NCBI GenBank assembly: GCA_009781185.1
Contig: WQYP01000016.1
Span: 1 to 41,899, forward strand
DNA: 41,899 bases
Reading direction: 5' to 3'
DNA from: Phycisphaerales bacterium
GTDB lineage: Bacteria; Planctomycetota; Phycisphaerae; WQYP01
Below the pieces are notes generated by a model. It was not told where the DNA came from and searched no databases. It saw only the letters and a list, made by a program, of their open reading frames with translations. A program made the translations under genes and the position numbers. Within the stretch, counting starts at the first letter, position 1, and every line of letters begins with the position of its first letter. Positions 9,658 through 17,520 of this stretch are shown here, one piece after another.

Positions 9658-10229
9658 TTTTCCTCCGACAAAATAAAGTTGTACATTCCAGGGGCGCTAC
9701 CGGCGGTGACGACCAGTGGCGGCGTCGCTTTCGGTAAGTCCCACACGCGATAATTCCACGCATGACAGATTGATTCATTGCCATAAGTATCCACTGCCTC
9801 GACGTGGAAAAAATGCCAGCCCGCAACCAGCGGGACCGGACAAGTAATCTGGTAATCGTCCATCCCCGCTCGCGCGGGCAGTTCGAGTAGCAATCTTTCG
9901 TTTGCTTCTCCGAACGCACGGCAGTACAGGCGGTATCGAGCGGCCTGTTCCACGCATCGCCACTGGATTGTCGGTCGTGTGTTCGGCAAAATCTCGATGG
10001 CTGCGGGCACCACGTTCATGTCCGGGAAGTCGTGAATCTCCAGCGCCGCGATGGCGCTTGCGGACCAAGACACCGGCACCACGCGCTCGGCTGTGTCCAT
10101 GAGCACCGGCCCCAGCGCGTGCTTGCCGTTGATGAACAGCCACGATACGCCGGTTGGCCACGGGCAGGTCCAGCCGATGTTGCAGCGAGAGGAGTCCAGC
10201 GGCGTGATGCGAAAGCTCTTATTCAACAT
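9654..10229 (-). CDS. Tail-associated fibronectin-III-like protein
   Basis: A 191-residue protein. The second half reads like one fibronectin type III or Ig-like domain: NTRPTIQWRCVEQAARYRLY, then a GWHFFHVEAVDTYGNES strand pair. Such domains decorate phage tails and may bind surface sugars weakly. I chose the ATG at 10229 rather than the longer upstream reading because it overlaps the end of the previous gene by only 11 nt and is preceded by a run of eight G followed by AGCC, which can act as the ribosome-binding site. Variation in that G8 tract (10234-10241) would change spacing. No catalytic motif is seen. Confidence 0.65.
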   Translation of the reverse strand: MLNKSFRITPLDSSRCNIGWTCPWPTGVSWLFINGKHALGPVLMDTAERVVPVSWSASAIAALEIHDFPDMNVVPAAIEILPNTRPTIQWRCVEQAARYRLYCRAFGEANERLLLELPARAGMDDYQITCPVPLVAGWHFFHVEAVDTYGNESICHAWNYRVWDLPKATPPLVVTAGSAPGMYNFILSEEK

Positions 10230-11304
10230 GGCTCCCCCCCCTTCGCGCTTCCGCCATCTGGTTTTCCAACGTCTGCCAGTCGGGGACCGTGCCTTGCGTC
10301 TGGTACGCTTTGCGTGTGGCGCGAACGGCGGCATGTAGCGCCGGCCACTGCTGCGATTCGTCTTCGGCTTCGTGCAGGTGGCCGACGGCGCGGAGGCGGT
10401 AAGCGTAGCCGTCCTGTGATTCAGACAGAAGCACGTAGGCCGCGCCGAGGTGTTTTTCCACGCATTCCAAACACGACGGGCGCGTGGTCGGGATCGCTGC
10501 CGTTGATACAGGCTTCTTGCAGTTGCAGCCTTTCACCGCGACCGTGGATGATGCCGTTACCTGCCCCGGCAAGCGGGCGATGGCGATCTGCGATTTTGTT
10601 CCGCGTGTGGACTTCGCCTGGCAGATACGCCGATCTTCAAACTTTGCACCGATGCGGTCGGCGTAAAGAATCTTGTCGCCGAGGATCGTGCATTTGTAAG
10701 CGGGCTTGTCATCGTCGCAGGTGATGATGCGCTGGGCATCGGCGGTCAAGTCGTATTCGACCGTGAAGATTCCGCCATCGCCGTCTTCCTGTTGCCACTG
10801 GCCGCTGATTAAGAGCATGTCGGGCGCGTCGGCACGATACGCCACGCGATAGATAAATGCGCCGGGCAACTCGATCACCTTATCGCCGCCGCCACCTAGT
10901 GGTCGGCGAACATGCACGAGATTTTCCGGTTCGCCGTAAACCAGTCTGTCCTTATATATGTACCCCGACCGCGCCGCCTGGACCGCCATCGGCGGACTGA
11001 GACGATCCAGTGAAGGGCCATCGTAACGGTACAGACGGAACAGCGGATCGTCGGCCTTGCCTCCGGCGATTAACGTCACATGCCAACCCGCATCGTCGTG
11101 CCACGCAGTAGGCGAACACTCGCAGATATCCGCTGGCAAGGCTGTCGGCAAACGACGGACTTCACCATCGGGGGAGCGGAAGTATGCTTTCCAGATACGA
11201 TCCGCGCCGGCCTGGCAAAACAGCAACGTTTCTCGCCCCTCCTGATCGAGCGTTAAGAACGGCATGTGGGTCATCATTCCGGTGTCGTGGAGTACATCCA
11301 ACAT
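10219..11304 (-). CDS. Tail-region protein with beta-propeller-like N-terminus and Cys-containing C-terminal domain
   Basis: A 361-residue protein. The first two thirds have alternating short strands (LYRYDGPSLDRLSPP, GYIYKDRLVYGE) that look like blades of a small propeller. The C-terminal ~110 residues differ: a CNC pair, CLECVEKHLGAAYVLLSES, then AVGHLHEAEDES, an all-helical module with Cys pairs that could bind a metal. I have a recollection of similar Cys/His helical modules in other phage proteins but cannot name the family. It starts 10 nt after the stop of the upstream Cys-rich gene and sits among tail-tip genes. Function unknown. Confidence 0.6.
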   Translation of the reverse strand: MLDVLHDTGMMTHMPFLTLDQEGRETLLFCQAGADRIWKAYFRSPDGEVRRLPTALPADICECSPTAWHDDAGWHVTLIAGGKADDPLFRLYRYDGPSLDRLSPPMAVQAARSGYIYKDRLVYGEPENLVHVRRPLGGGGDKVIELPGAFIYRVAYRADAPDMLLISGQWQQEDGDGGIFTVEYDLTADAQRIITCDDDKPAYKCTILGDKILYADRIGAKFEDRRICQAKSTRGTKSQIAIARLPGQVTASSTVAVKGCNCKKPVSTAAIPTTRPSCLECVEKHLGAAYVLLSESQDGYAYRLRAVGHLHEAEDESQQWPALHAAVRATRKAYQTQGTVPDWQTLENQMAEARRGGSHVE

Positions 11305-11314
11305 TAACTCATCC

Positions 11315-11767
11315 TCAGCAAGAGTAGCGATAACTCGTGGGTTGGCAGTGGCCCGGCCAATGAATCAATCCGTCTTTCGGGTCATAGCAACCGATCTGCA
11401 ATTCCATATATCCGTCGTAGTAATAGTTCGACCGGAACTCGTCCGGCAGACCCACCAGCCGCCCCTGTTTATCCACGCATCCGGTGTGATAAATGAGGCA
11501 CGCGCTCATCTCGATAATCCGCCAGTATGAGTTCGGCGGCGCTTTGCGTGTGCCCTGGTACGGCCTCAAATTCCAGACCGGATTGGTGTTGGCGTTGGTC
11601 GTGTACCATGCAAGCACTTTTGGTTCGCAACCGCAGCAGAAGGCGCAATTGCCGTCATCGTCGTAAACGGCTCCCTTGCCGCCGGGCAGCAATCCGCGCT
11701 TGCCGCTTACTCCGCCAACTCTCCCCTCCTCATCTGCCAACACGACTGTTTTACCGCTCGCTGCCAT
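11315..11767 (-). CDS. Cysteine-rich hypothetical phage tail-region protein
   Basis: A 150-residue protein, unusually rich in Cys (CAFCCGC near residue 45, further Cys near the C-terminus including the last residue), Tyr, Trp and Gly. No signal peptide. The start at 11767 was chosen because its ATG overlaps the upstream TAA by one base (TAATG), a typical coupled start; a reading ten codons longer would run into the upstream gene. The Cys may bind metal or crosslink in the mature tail. No family recognised. Confidence 0.6.
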   Translation of the reverse strand: MAASGKTVVLADEEGRVGGVSGKRGLLPGGKGAVYDDDGNCAFCCGCEPKVLAWYTTNANTNPVWNLRPYQGTRKAPPNSYWRIIEMSACLIYHTGCVDKQGRLVGLPDEFRSNYYYDGYMELQIGCYDPKDGLIHWPGHCQPTSYRYSC

Positions 11768-12603
11768 TAGTAATACGTCCCCCCAGCATCTTCGCACGAT
11801 GCCTGCTCGACTTGCTCGTTGATCCAGCCGAGCACCAGTTTGTCATCCTTGTCGTAGCTGGCGTAGCCGAAGGTGGCTTTAATCATGTAACCCACGGAGG
11901 GGCGTTTCCATTGATGTGGACTGGACGTGGGGTTGACGCCTTCGGCGAGTGTGTCGTCGGTGATGGCATCGCTCACATCGTAGGTCCAGGTGGCGGGCTT
12001 CTTCTCGTCGCCCTGTTCGCCGTAGACCTGCTTCAACTTCACGGGGAACACTTGCGCCTTCATCGGCGATCCCAGACGCACCAAGGCCCACTGTACGCCT
12101 GTGCCGCCCTCGCGCCATAGGATCGTCGCCGCGCCGTAGTGCTTCGCTTTCAGGTTGGCGGTCTTGCCGTCGGCAATGTCGGCATACGGATATTCGATCT
12201 TTTCGTCCGGCACATCAATTTTCACAGGGCACATCCCCGCGCCATACGCCATGCCGATTGCTTTGCGTTTCAATGGTTCCAATAGCACCACGAACTTGCC
12301 AACGTGGTCATCCTTCGTTGGCTTCACGCCGACGACCGCTACACAATTCTTGAAACTGTCGAGCTTATCCTTTGGGCCAATGATTGGCTTATCAACACCC
12401 AACACGCTATAGCGTGTGAGGTCTTCGCTTGAATCGTTACGCACCAGCACGATCCCGCTGGATCGCGTCGCGGCTTGTGGCGTTGAAGAAATCCCTCGCT
12501 GACGAGCCTGAAAATCTCTCGCCGTGTCGATGAATGCGTTGTATGCCGCCGCTGGCATACGCAGCTTGTCGCCACTTTGAACTTTTTTCAGATTGTCGCC
12601 CAT
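11767..12603 (-). CDS. Hypothetical phage tail-region protein
   Basis: A 278-residue soluble protein. The N-terminus (MGDNLKKVQSGDKLRMPAAA) resembles short phage proteins that begin with a statement of a parameter list and an Ala-rich helix. The middle has alternating strands and the C-terminus is acidic and Tyr-rich. No catalytic motif or named family. It is first in the tail-tip group after a 187-bp non-coding gap with a strong hairpin, so it may have its own promoter. The start is well placed, with GGTGAAG upstream. Confidence 0.6.
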   Translation of the reverse strand: MGDNLKKVQSGDKLRMPAAAYNAFIDTARDFQARQRGISSTPQAATRSSGIVLVRNDSSEDLTRYSVLGVDKPIIGPKDKLDSFKNCVAVVGVKPTKDDHVGKFVVLLEPLKRKAIGMAYGAGMCPVKIDVPDEKIEYPYADIADGKTANLKAKHYGAATILWREGGTGVQWALVRLGSPMKAQVFPVKLKQVYGEQGDEKKPATWTYDVSDAITDDTLAEGVNPTSSPHQWKRPSVGYMIKATFGYASYDKDDKLVLGWINEQVEQASCEDAGGTYY

Positions 12604-12641
12604 AGCTTCACCAGATGGTTAGACGATAGACCGTTGGACTG

Positions 12642-12707
12642 TTAGACTGGCTGCGGAAAATAAAACGATTGAATAAACAGGTACACAAAGCTCTTTGACA
12701 ACCGCAT
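12642..12707 (-). CDS. Possible 21-aa leader peptide
   Basis: A short reading frame MRLSKSFVYLFIQSFYFPQPV with AGGAG only 2-3 nt before its ATG and a strong hairpin 16-20 nt upstream. It is hydrophobic and aromatic-rich. It ends 38 bp before the next gene. It may be a translated leader or may be chance; there is no homology I can recall. Confidence 0.2.
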   Translation of the reverse strand: MRLSKSFVYLFIQSFYFPQPV

Positions 12708-12723
12708 AACTCCTAAAGGGCAG

Positions 12724-12775
12724 TACGACAGCGCAAGATTGAAAAAAAATTTATGAACGATCTTGCGCTGTCGTA
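12724..12775. repeat. Perfect 16-bp inverted repeat with 20-nt A/T-rich loop
   Basis: Arms at 12724-12739 and 12760-12775 are perfectly complementary (TACGACAGCGCAAGAT and its reverse complement). The loop contains A8 on the + strand. It would form a very stable RNA hairpin just after the stop of the 265-aa gene. There is no T run after it on the - strand, so it is not a classical terminator; it could be an RNA-processing or mRNA-stability hairpin, a protein-binding site, or the trace of a small mobile repeat. Confidence 0.75.
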
Positions 12776-12790
12776 TAGGAGGGACCATAC

Positions 12791-13588
12791 CTACGTCCCG
12801 ATACCCAAACCTGCGAAGCTGGCCATCTCGTAAACTTTTTCGACGTATACGGCGATGGGCTTCTTCACAAGCACCTTGGCGTCTTCGTCCTCGGCGTCCT
12901 GATAACGCACCCACATATAATCCCAGCCTTTTTTGTTGATACCGCTGATGGTGCCGACTCGCAAGCCCGTCACGTTTGGACTGCCAGCGAAACGGAATGC
13001 GATCTCCCAATCGTCCTCGATGCTGGTGCCGCGACGCGAACCCGATGCGCCCAGGAACAGACACTCGCCTGCTTGAAGACCACGGAAGGAATTGTTGTTG
13101 ACTTTGCCGGTGAGATAGAACAACGAACCGCGATACCCGGTGGTGACGAACGCAGCAGGCAGGTAGTGAGTCTCGGAGAACTGGTACACCGGAATCGTGA
13201 TATCGACGCCTTCGACGGAATCATGCGTCACACCGATGGCACCACCGAAGTCGGGGGCGTTGTTGGGATAACGACCAACGGTTTGAAGGCTCTGCGTCAC
13301 ATGTTGCGTCCCACCCCCGGTATCGAAGGCGAATGTGGAATCCTGGGACTGTTTATCTTCGTCCTTGCCGTAACGCACAACGCCGTCCCACAACTCCGGA
13401 CCCACCGGCTCGATCTGCAATGTCTGCCGTACCAACCCGTCATAAAGCGTCGGCGTCGAAGCAGCGAGCGAACTCTTGGCGAGAATATCATCGTCGGTGC
13501 CGGCAATCACATACGCCAACTCCACCTGCGCACTATCGCCCGCAGTGGATTGGCGGCTCTCGAATTTCTCACGCACGGTAATTGGCAC
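12791..13588 (-). CDS. Hypothetical tail protein downstream of the tape measure
   Basis: A 265-residue soluble protein, rich in short strands, with a stretch GGGTQHVTQSLQTVGRYPNN typical of phage structural proteins of unknown fold. In siphoviruses the gene after the tape measure often encodes a distal tail protein, so this is a candidate by position only. I chose the GTG at 13588, preceded by GAGGAAGAG at good spacing, over a TTG seven codons upstream that overlaps the tape-measure stop and has a poor ribosome-binding site. Followed by a strong hairpin. Confidence 0.6.
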   Translation of the reverse strand: MPITVREKFESRQSTAGDSAQVELAYVIAGTDDDILAKSSLAASTPTLYDGLVRQTLQIEPVGPELWDGVVRYGKDEDKQSQDSTFAFDTGGGTQHVTQSLQTVGRYPNNAPDFGGAIGVTHDSVEGVDITIPVYQFSETHYLPAAFVTTGYRGSLFYLTGKVNNNSFRGLQAGECLFLGASGSRRGTSIEDDWEIAFRFAGSPNVTGLRVGTISGINKKGWDYMWVRYQDAEDEDAKVLVKKPIAVYVEKVYEMASFAGLGIGT

Positions 13589-13601
13589 GGCAATCTCTTC
13601 C

Positions 13602-15599
13602 TCAATCAAAACTCAAGCCGCCCATTTGGGCTTCTTGCAATAGCTTCTTTGTGTGCTTCGCTGTTTCCTCGGTGGCTTTGGCGATCCGATCAGCGACAGG
13701 CCCACCGGCCATGCCGCGAGCTTCCATCGCGTTGAACGTACCGTTGACACCGACAGTCTTTTCTTTGGCCTGCTCGATAACCGGCCCCAAACCTTCGAGG
13801 TAATCGCCGATATCCAGCGGACGATCCAAACGCTTCGGCCCCTCCGCATCCTTCATCTGCCGCTTCTGGCGAGCTTCGCCGATAGCGGCCTGCCACTCTT
13901 TTTTCGCAGCCTCCAACTCGGCTTGAGCAGCGTTGATCTTCTTTTGTGCTTCGGCGTCGAGCAGATTTTCGGCGTTGATCGCCGCCTGGCCGATACGTGC
14001 CAAGTTCTGCTCCTGATCCTGATCGAGCATTTTTAGTGCGGTACTCCGCTCCTGTGCGATCCGCTGAAGGTTGGCGTTCTTCTCCCTATTCCGATCACCG
14101 ATGCGGGACTGGGCATCATCGTCCAAACCCTTTTTGATATCGTCGGTATCGAGTGTGCTGTCCACCAGTCCCCACAGGTCGATGATCCGCTTGGCGACCC
14201 AGTTGATCGTCGAGTCCCACACGTTCATCACGCCCGTTGACAACCGTTCCCACATATCCATCATGCCGTAGTGGAGCTTGAGCATGATTTCCGCGACGGA
14301 GGAGGTGCCGATCTCCCACGCAGCCTGTATGCCGTACCACATGCCATAAACAACTTTCATTGCCCCCGACTTCAAGCCCTCCCACAGGTGAGTCAGTTCC
14401 AACACGCCCTTCTGCCAGACAATCTTGAGCGTTGTCCACAAAACCTTGGCAGCCAGAGCGATGTCGCCGGCCATGAGTGCATCGGAGATGCCTTGAAACG
14501 ATTCGCTGGCGAACTCGGACAAATCCGCGAAGCGATCACCCAACCAAGCGAGGGCCTTACCGCCTGTGCCGGAAACATATACAAGGTATGCACCCAGGGC
14601 GACGATGGCGGCGATGGTTAGACCAATAGGTGAGACCAGCCAGACGATAATCGCACCGAGCATACCCAATGCCGCACCGACGCCGGCGATAATACCTGCC
14701 AGTGCGCCCAGAACGGCACCGACGGTGGTGATCGCGTATCCCAACGCCATGAGCGCCACTCCACCGGCCACGATCCCGGCGGCAACCTTGAAAATGCTCA
14801 CCACCAGTTCCTTGTTCTGTTTGATCCATGCCGTGGCGGTGACGACTGTATCAATGATCCACTCGCTCACAGCCTTGAGCGTGGGAGCCAGCGCCGAGCC
14901 GATGACAAACACGCCCTGTTTGAGTACCTTCCAGAGCACCGTAAAAGTATCCTTGAGCGCCGCGGCAGCCAGGGCGTCCTCGGTGGACATCGTTAGCCCC
15001 AACGCCCGCGCCTGCTGTTGCAACGCTTCAATCCCCGCAGCACCATTACTCATCATGGGAAGAAGCTGCGTACCAGCTCTCCCAAAAAGCTCCATCGCCA
15101 CCGCCGCCTTGAACGCCGGACTCTTGATCTGCGACAACCGATCCGCGATGAGCTTAAATTGCTCATCCGGAGACAACCCGCGCAAGTCATCGACCGTCAA
15201 CCCCAGCTTCGCAAGTGCCTCCGTCGCACTCTTACCTCCCTCGGCGGCGGCGATGATCGTCTTTTGCATCCGCCGCAACGAGCCTTCGAGAATTTCCAGC
15301 GAAGCCCCCGACATCTCGGCTGCATAGCCCAACTCCGAAATCGTCTCGACAGACACCCCCGTCCTCGCCGACGCCTTGGCGATCCGATCACCCATCTCCG
15401 CAAAAACCTTCGCACTCGCCACCAACGGCGCAGCAACCGCCGTCCCCACCATCGCCATCTTCCGGCCCCAACCAGCGATAGCATCCCCGAAAGCCTTGAG
15501 CTTCCGGCTCGCCTTCTGCAACCCCTTCACCAACTTCCCGTCATGAACGAGCAGTTCGATGAAAGCACTGCCAGCCTTGATGCCCTGTGGGGATGCCAT
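13602..15599 (-). CDS. Tail tape measure protein
   Basis: A 665-residue protein with the usual plan: a helical N-terminus (LQKASRKLKAFGDAIAGWG; then FAEMGDRIAKASARTGVSVE and LGYAAEMSG typical of the TP901 core region), several hydrophobic Ala/Gly-rich membrane-like segments (about 260-360), then coiled-coil and charged C-terminal helices (about 500-610). In siphoviruses it fixes tail length and helps DNA entry; at about 1.5 angstrom per residue this length would fit a tail near 100 nm (inference). ATG start at 15599. Four small genes separate it from the tail assembly chaperone, which is unusual because the two are normally adjacent. Confidence 0.9.
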   Translation of the reverse strand: MASPQGIKAGSAFIELLVHDGKLVKGLQKASRKLKAFGDAIAGWGRKMAMVGTAVAAPLVASAKVFAEMGDRIAKASARTGVSVETISELGYAAEMSGASLEILEGSLRRMQKTIIAAAEGGKSATEALAKLGLTVDDLRGLSPDEQFKLIADRLSQIKSPAFKAAVAMELFGRAGTQLLPMMSNGAAGIEALQQQARALGLTMSTEDALAAAALKDTFTVLWKVLKQGVFVIGSALAPTLKAVSEWIIDTVVTATAWIKQNKELVVSIFKVAAGIVAGGVALMALGYAITTVGAVLGALAGIIAGVGAALGMLGAIIVWLVSPIGLTIAAIVALGAYLVYVSGTGGKALAWLGDRFADLSEFASESFQGISDALMAGDIALAAKVLWTTLKIVWQKGVLELTHLWEGLKSGAMKVVYGMWYGIQAAWEIGTSSVAEIMLKLHYGMMDMWERLSTGVMNVWDSTINWVAKRIIDLWGLVDSTLDTDDIKKGLDDDAQSRIGDRNREKNANLQRIAQERSTALKMLDQDQEQNLARIGQAAINAENLLDAEAQKKINAAQAELEAAKKEWQAAIGEARQKRQMKDAEGPKRLDRPLDIGDYLEGLGPVIEQAKEKTVGVNGTFNAMEARGMAGGPVADRIAKATEETAKHTKKLLQEAQMGGLSFD

Positions 15600-15605
15600 A
15601 TTGCT

Positions 15606-16163
15606 TTACACTCCCGTCACTGTTGGCGTCATGCACATGCTCGTCAACGCACATCGCCGAATGACGCGATCCACGATGGCGGTGATGACCGCCTTACTAT
15701 GGCACAGCGAATTGTGGCCGGTGCCGGCTACCACGATAGGAACAGGCCCGCCGGAGATCGCGGCGGGGAGAACAGGGAACGAGTTGGCGGCCCGGAAGAT
15801 GTCGCAGATTTTCGGAGCGGCATTTTCCTGTGGATAAGCCAAAGTACGTGACCAGAACGGGTCGTAGGCCACCGGATCAATCAGCGCGAGGTAGTCCACA
15901 CGGATGCCATAAAACAAAACGCCATTGCATACTTCCAATACCCGTTGAGCACCGAACGAATGACCGACCAGTACCACTCTCCTTGCAGGAAAAAGACGGA
16001 CAGCCAGATTGACATCAGCACGGAACTGATCGAACGTCAGCGACGGCGTCCAGACACGAACACCATCCACCTGCGAAATCGCCGTGACAATATCGCCGGT
16101 TTGGGGGCTTCCCAGCCCCCCCAGCACCGCCGCGAAAGCCTTGATGCCAGTGTCGCCCGTCAT
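15606..16163 (-). CDS. Alpha/beta hydrolase (serine esterase/lipase-like) in a lysis-like cassette
   Basis: A 185-residue compact alpha/beta hydrolase. The nucleophile elbow VVLVGHSFGAQ gives Ser69; LALIDPVAYD gives candidate Asp96; VVAGTGHNSLCHS gives His150 or His155. No signal peptide. It ends 6 bp before the tape-measure ATG and follows a holin-like protein by 8 bp. No peptidoglycan hydrolase is seen in the window, so this esterase may act on envelope lipids or acyl groups at lysis, by analogy with LysB esterases of mycobacteriophages; alternatively it is a virion or moron enzyme. The fold call is firm, the role is not. Confidence 0.7.
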   Translation of the reverse strand: MTGDTGIKAFAAVLGGLGSPQTGDIVTAISQVDGVRVWTPSLTFDQFRADVNLAVRLFPARRVVLVGHSFGAQRVLEVCNGVLFYGIRVDYLALIDPVAYDPFWSRTLAYPQENAAPKICDIFRAANSFPVLPAAISGGPVPIVVAGTGHNSLCHSKAVITAIVDRVIRRCALTSMCMTPTVTGV

Positions 16164-16171
16164 CGCTGCAC

Positions 16172-16369
16172 TTACTCCGCTTCTGCCGCGTCCTGCACTT
16201 TTTGCACACCTGCCCGCATGAACATTCCCATAAACGCGCCGAAGATTGTTTGCATCGTGACGCCCAGTTCACAATCACCCGTGGCATACAAAGTGATAGC
16301 CGTGATGATCGCGCCGACGCCGGTAAGATAAGTCTTCTTGCCCTTCAACCATTCCCGAAAACGATTCAT
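16172..16369 (-). CDS. Small single-membrane-span protein (holin-like)
   Basis: A 65-residue protein: positively charged N-terminus (MNRFREWLKGKKTYL), one clear transmembrane segment (about 15-32), a second weakly hydrophobic stretch (about 37-52, GVTMQTIFGAFMGMFM) and a polar acidic C-terminus. This matches small phage holins in size and topology, but many small phage membrane proteins look alike. It is directly upstream of the alpha/beta hydrolase, supporting a lysis cassette. Coupling by 8-bp spacing. Confidence 0.55.
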   Translation of the reverse strand: MNRFREWLKGKKTYLTGVGAIITAITLYATGDCELGVTMQTIFGAFMGMFMRAGVQKVQDAAEAE

Positions 16370-16433
16370 ATCTAATCCCTTCTCAAGTACCCAACTGACA
16401 GTTTTGAAAACCGCAACCTTGCCGGACTCTTTT

Positions 16434-16823
16434 CTAAAGGCACACCATAGAAGTTGCGATCATCACCAGCCCTTTTAAGAAGCCCGCGATTGCTTCGCTT
16501 TGCCAATCAACGTTTTGTGCATTCTGAATGTTCGCGGATTGCATTTTTGCATTGATCGACGCCCACTCATCCGCAAGCTCTTGGTTAGGCAACCGGGCGA
16601 GAATTTCCGAGTACGCCTTGAAGCGGTTCCCCTTCGTTGCCAACTCAAGCCATCCCCATACTTCCGCCGCCGTCATCGCGGCGAAGACTGGGCCGTACTG
16701 GGTGATGATGGGAGCGAGCAACGATGTTTGTGTTTTGCCGTACTTTGCAATCGCTCTTTCGATGATGATTTGCAAAGTTTCTTTTCCGGCTTCCGCAATG
16801 ATCGTTCCGACAGTTTCAGACAT
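16434..16823 (-). CDS. Hypothetical phage protein with hydrophobic C-terminus
   Basis: A 129-residue protein, largely helical, with an amphipathic N-terminal half (TLQIIIERAIAKYGKTQTSLL), a Trp-containing middle segment and a hydrophobic C-terminal tail (AIAGFLKGLVMIATSMVCL). It lies between a small lipoprotein and the holin-like protein, so it may belong to the lysis-like group. ATG preceded by GAGGAAATG-like sequence. No family recognised. Confidence 0.55.
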   Translation of the reverse strand: MSETVGTIIAEAGKETLQIIIERAIAKYGKTQTSLLAPIITQYGPVFAAMTAAEVWGWLELATKGNRFKAYSEILARLPNQELADEWASINAKMQSANIQNAQNVDWQSEAIAGFLKGLVMIATSMVCL

Positions 16824-16892
16824 AACATTTCCTCGTTAAAAAATATCCATGTTTATCCGTGAGGGGGGGGGCATCCGTGGCCATTAACGTCG
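16824..16892. other. Short gap with a G9 tract
   Basis: The 69-bp spacer between the lipoprotein and the 129-aa gene contains nine consecutive G on the + strand (16863-16871). No gene is seen. Confidence 0.6.
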
Positions 16893-17174
16893 TTATGGGT
16901 TCGTGACCGGCGTGGAATTGGAAGACGCCTTGCCATCGCGGGCGTCACGTAGAAGTTTCAGAAAATCCGACACGCCCCCGATGACCTGCGTGGCTTGTGT
17001 TCGCGTCAATCCGCCCTGATCCTCCGGCGTTTGCATCCGCTTGTAACTTTCAGCGGCGGCGGCAGCGGCGGTATCGAGACGCTCCGAGTACGTTGCACTC
17101 AGTTGCACACCGTTACACGCCACGAGACCAGCCGTGAGGATCGCCGCGAGAATGAGCTTGAGCTTCGTTTTCAT
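16893..17174 (-). CDS. Small lipoprotein
   Basis: A 93-residue precursor with a charged N-terminus (MKTKLKLILAAIL), a hydrophobic core and a lipobox LVAC, so Cys20 is the lipidation site and the mature protein would be about 74 residues, helical and Ala-rich. It lies 11 bp after the tail-chaperone extension and leads the four-gene lysis-like cassette. Small outer-membrane lipoproteins serve as o-spanins in phages of Gram-negative hosts; this is a possible role but its sequence is not diagnostic. Confidence 0.65.
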   Translation of the reverse strand: MKTKLKLILAAILTAGLVACNGVQLSATYSERLDTAAAAAAESYKRMQTPEDQGGLTRTQATQVIGGVSDFLKLLRDARDGKASSNSTPVTNP

Positions 17175-17185
17175 GGTATCTCCTG

Positions 17186-17395
17186 TTATTTGACAAAAAT
17201 CTTCAATACTGTGATGTCGCTTTTCAGCGGCGGGGGTGGTGACGACTTCGTGCGTTTGACGCGTGTGGTGGGGATCGGGTGGAAGTCTGCGGGTTTGAAT
17301 GACCGTCCTTTCTTGGGATCGCGGTTGCTATTTGCCTGCATCGCCAGCAGCGCCGCGGTGTGATTCCAGTTGTCCTCTTGCTTCGCCTGCGTCAT
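17186..17395 (-). CDS. Tail assembly chaperone C-terminal part (product of -1 frameshift)
   Basis: Read on its own from 17395 it is 69 residues and begins MTQAKQEDNWNHTAALL. The -1 frame is open well upstream of that ATG and overlaps the end of the 173-aa gene, giving CAGILGINPSPRTLREL immediately before it. That text, followed by WNHTAALLAMQANSNRD and FKPADFHP, is the recognisable C-terminal half of phage tail chaperones (gpG-T type). The ATG at 17395 is therefore probably not a true start: this part is made as a fusion of about 245 residues spanning 17186-17922. The extension binds the tape measure during tail assembly in related phages. Confidence 0.75.
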   Translation of the reverse strand: MTQAKQEDNWNHTAALLAMQANSNRDPKKGRSFKPADFHPIPTTRVKRTKSSPPPPLKSDITVLKIFVK

Positions 17396-17520
17396 GTCGA
17401 TTAGTTCGCGGAGTGTGCGAGGGCTGGGGTTGATGCCGAGGATGCCGGCGCATTGCCAGATGAGTTCCCAAACGTCGTCGGCACTGCTTCGTCCATTGCC
17501 GCGAGTTCCGCCATCAGCCG
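17395..17520 (-). other. Predicted -1 programmed frameshift window in the tail chaperone gene
   Basis: Frame 0 ends with a low-complexity Ala/Ser/Pro tail and a stop at 17401, while frame -1 continues through WELIWQCAGILGINPSP into the downstream ORF. The offset between the two ORFs is exactly -1. No perfect XXXYYYZ heptamer is found in the correct phase; the nearest candidate is TTTGGGA at 17472-17466, read in frame 0 as TTT GGG AAC, which is out of the usual phase. The exact slip site is not assigned. Confidence 0.6.

Larger units (their letters stand above)
12604..12790 (-). other. 187-bp gap within the tail operon: hairpin, possible leader peptide, possible promoter
   Basis: The only gap of this size between structural genes. 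In transcription order it contains a perfect 16-bp inverted repeat (see separate entry), an AGGAG followed by a 21-codon ORF (12707-12642), a TTGTCA/TTTATT pair that could be a weak promoter, and short degenerate copies of the hexamer TTAGAC. It likely separates regulation of the tape-measure and tail-tip genes. Confidence 0.4.

Noticed and set aside
12642..13064. 140-aa open frame on the - strand across the tail-gap hairpin
   Set aside because: The upstream part is out of frame within the 265-aa tail gene; only the last 21 codons have their own ribosome-binding site and are listed separately.
17466..17472. TTTGGGA as the canonical -1 slip site
   Set aside because: It is in the wrong phase: frame 0 reads TTT GGG, and slipping back one base gives GTT TGG, which loses most pairing. 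Kept only as the nearest candidate.
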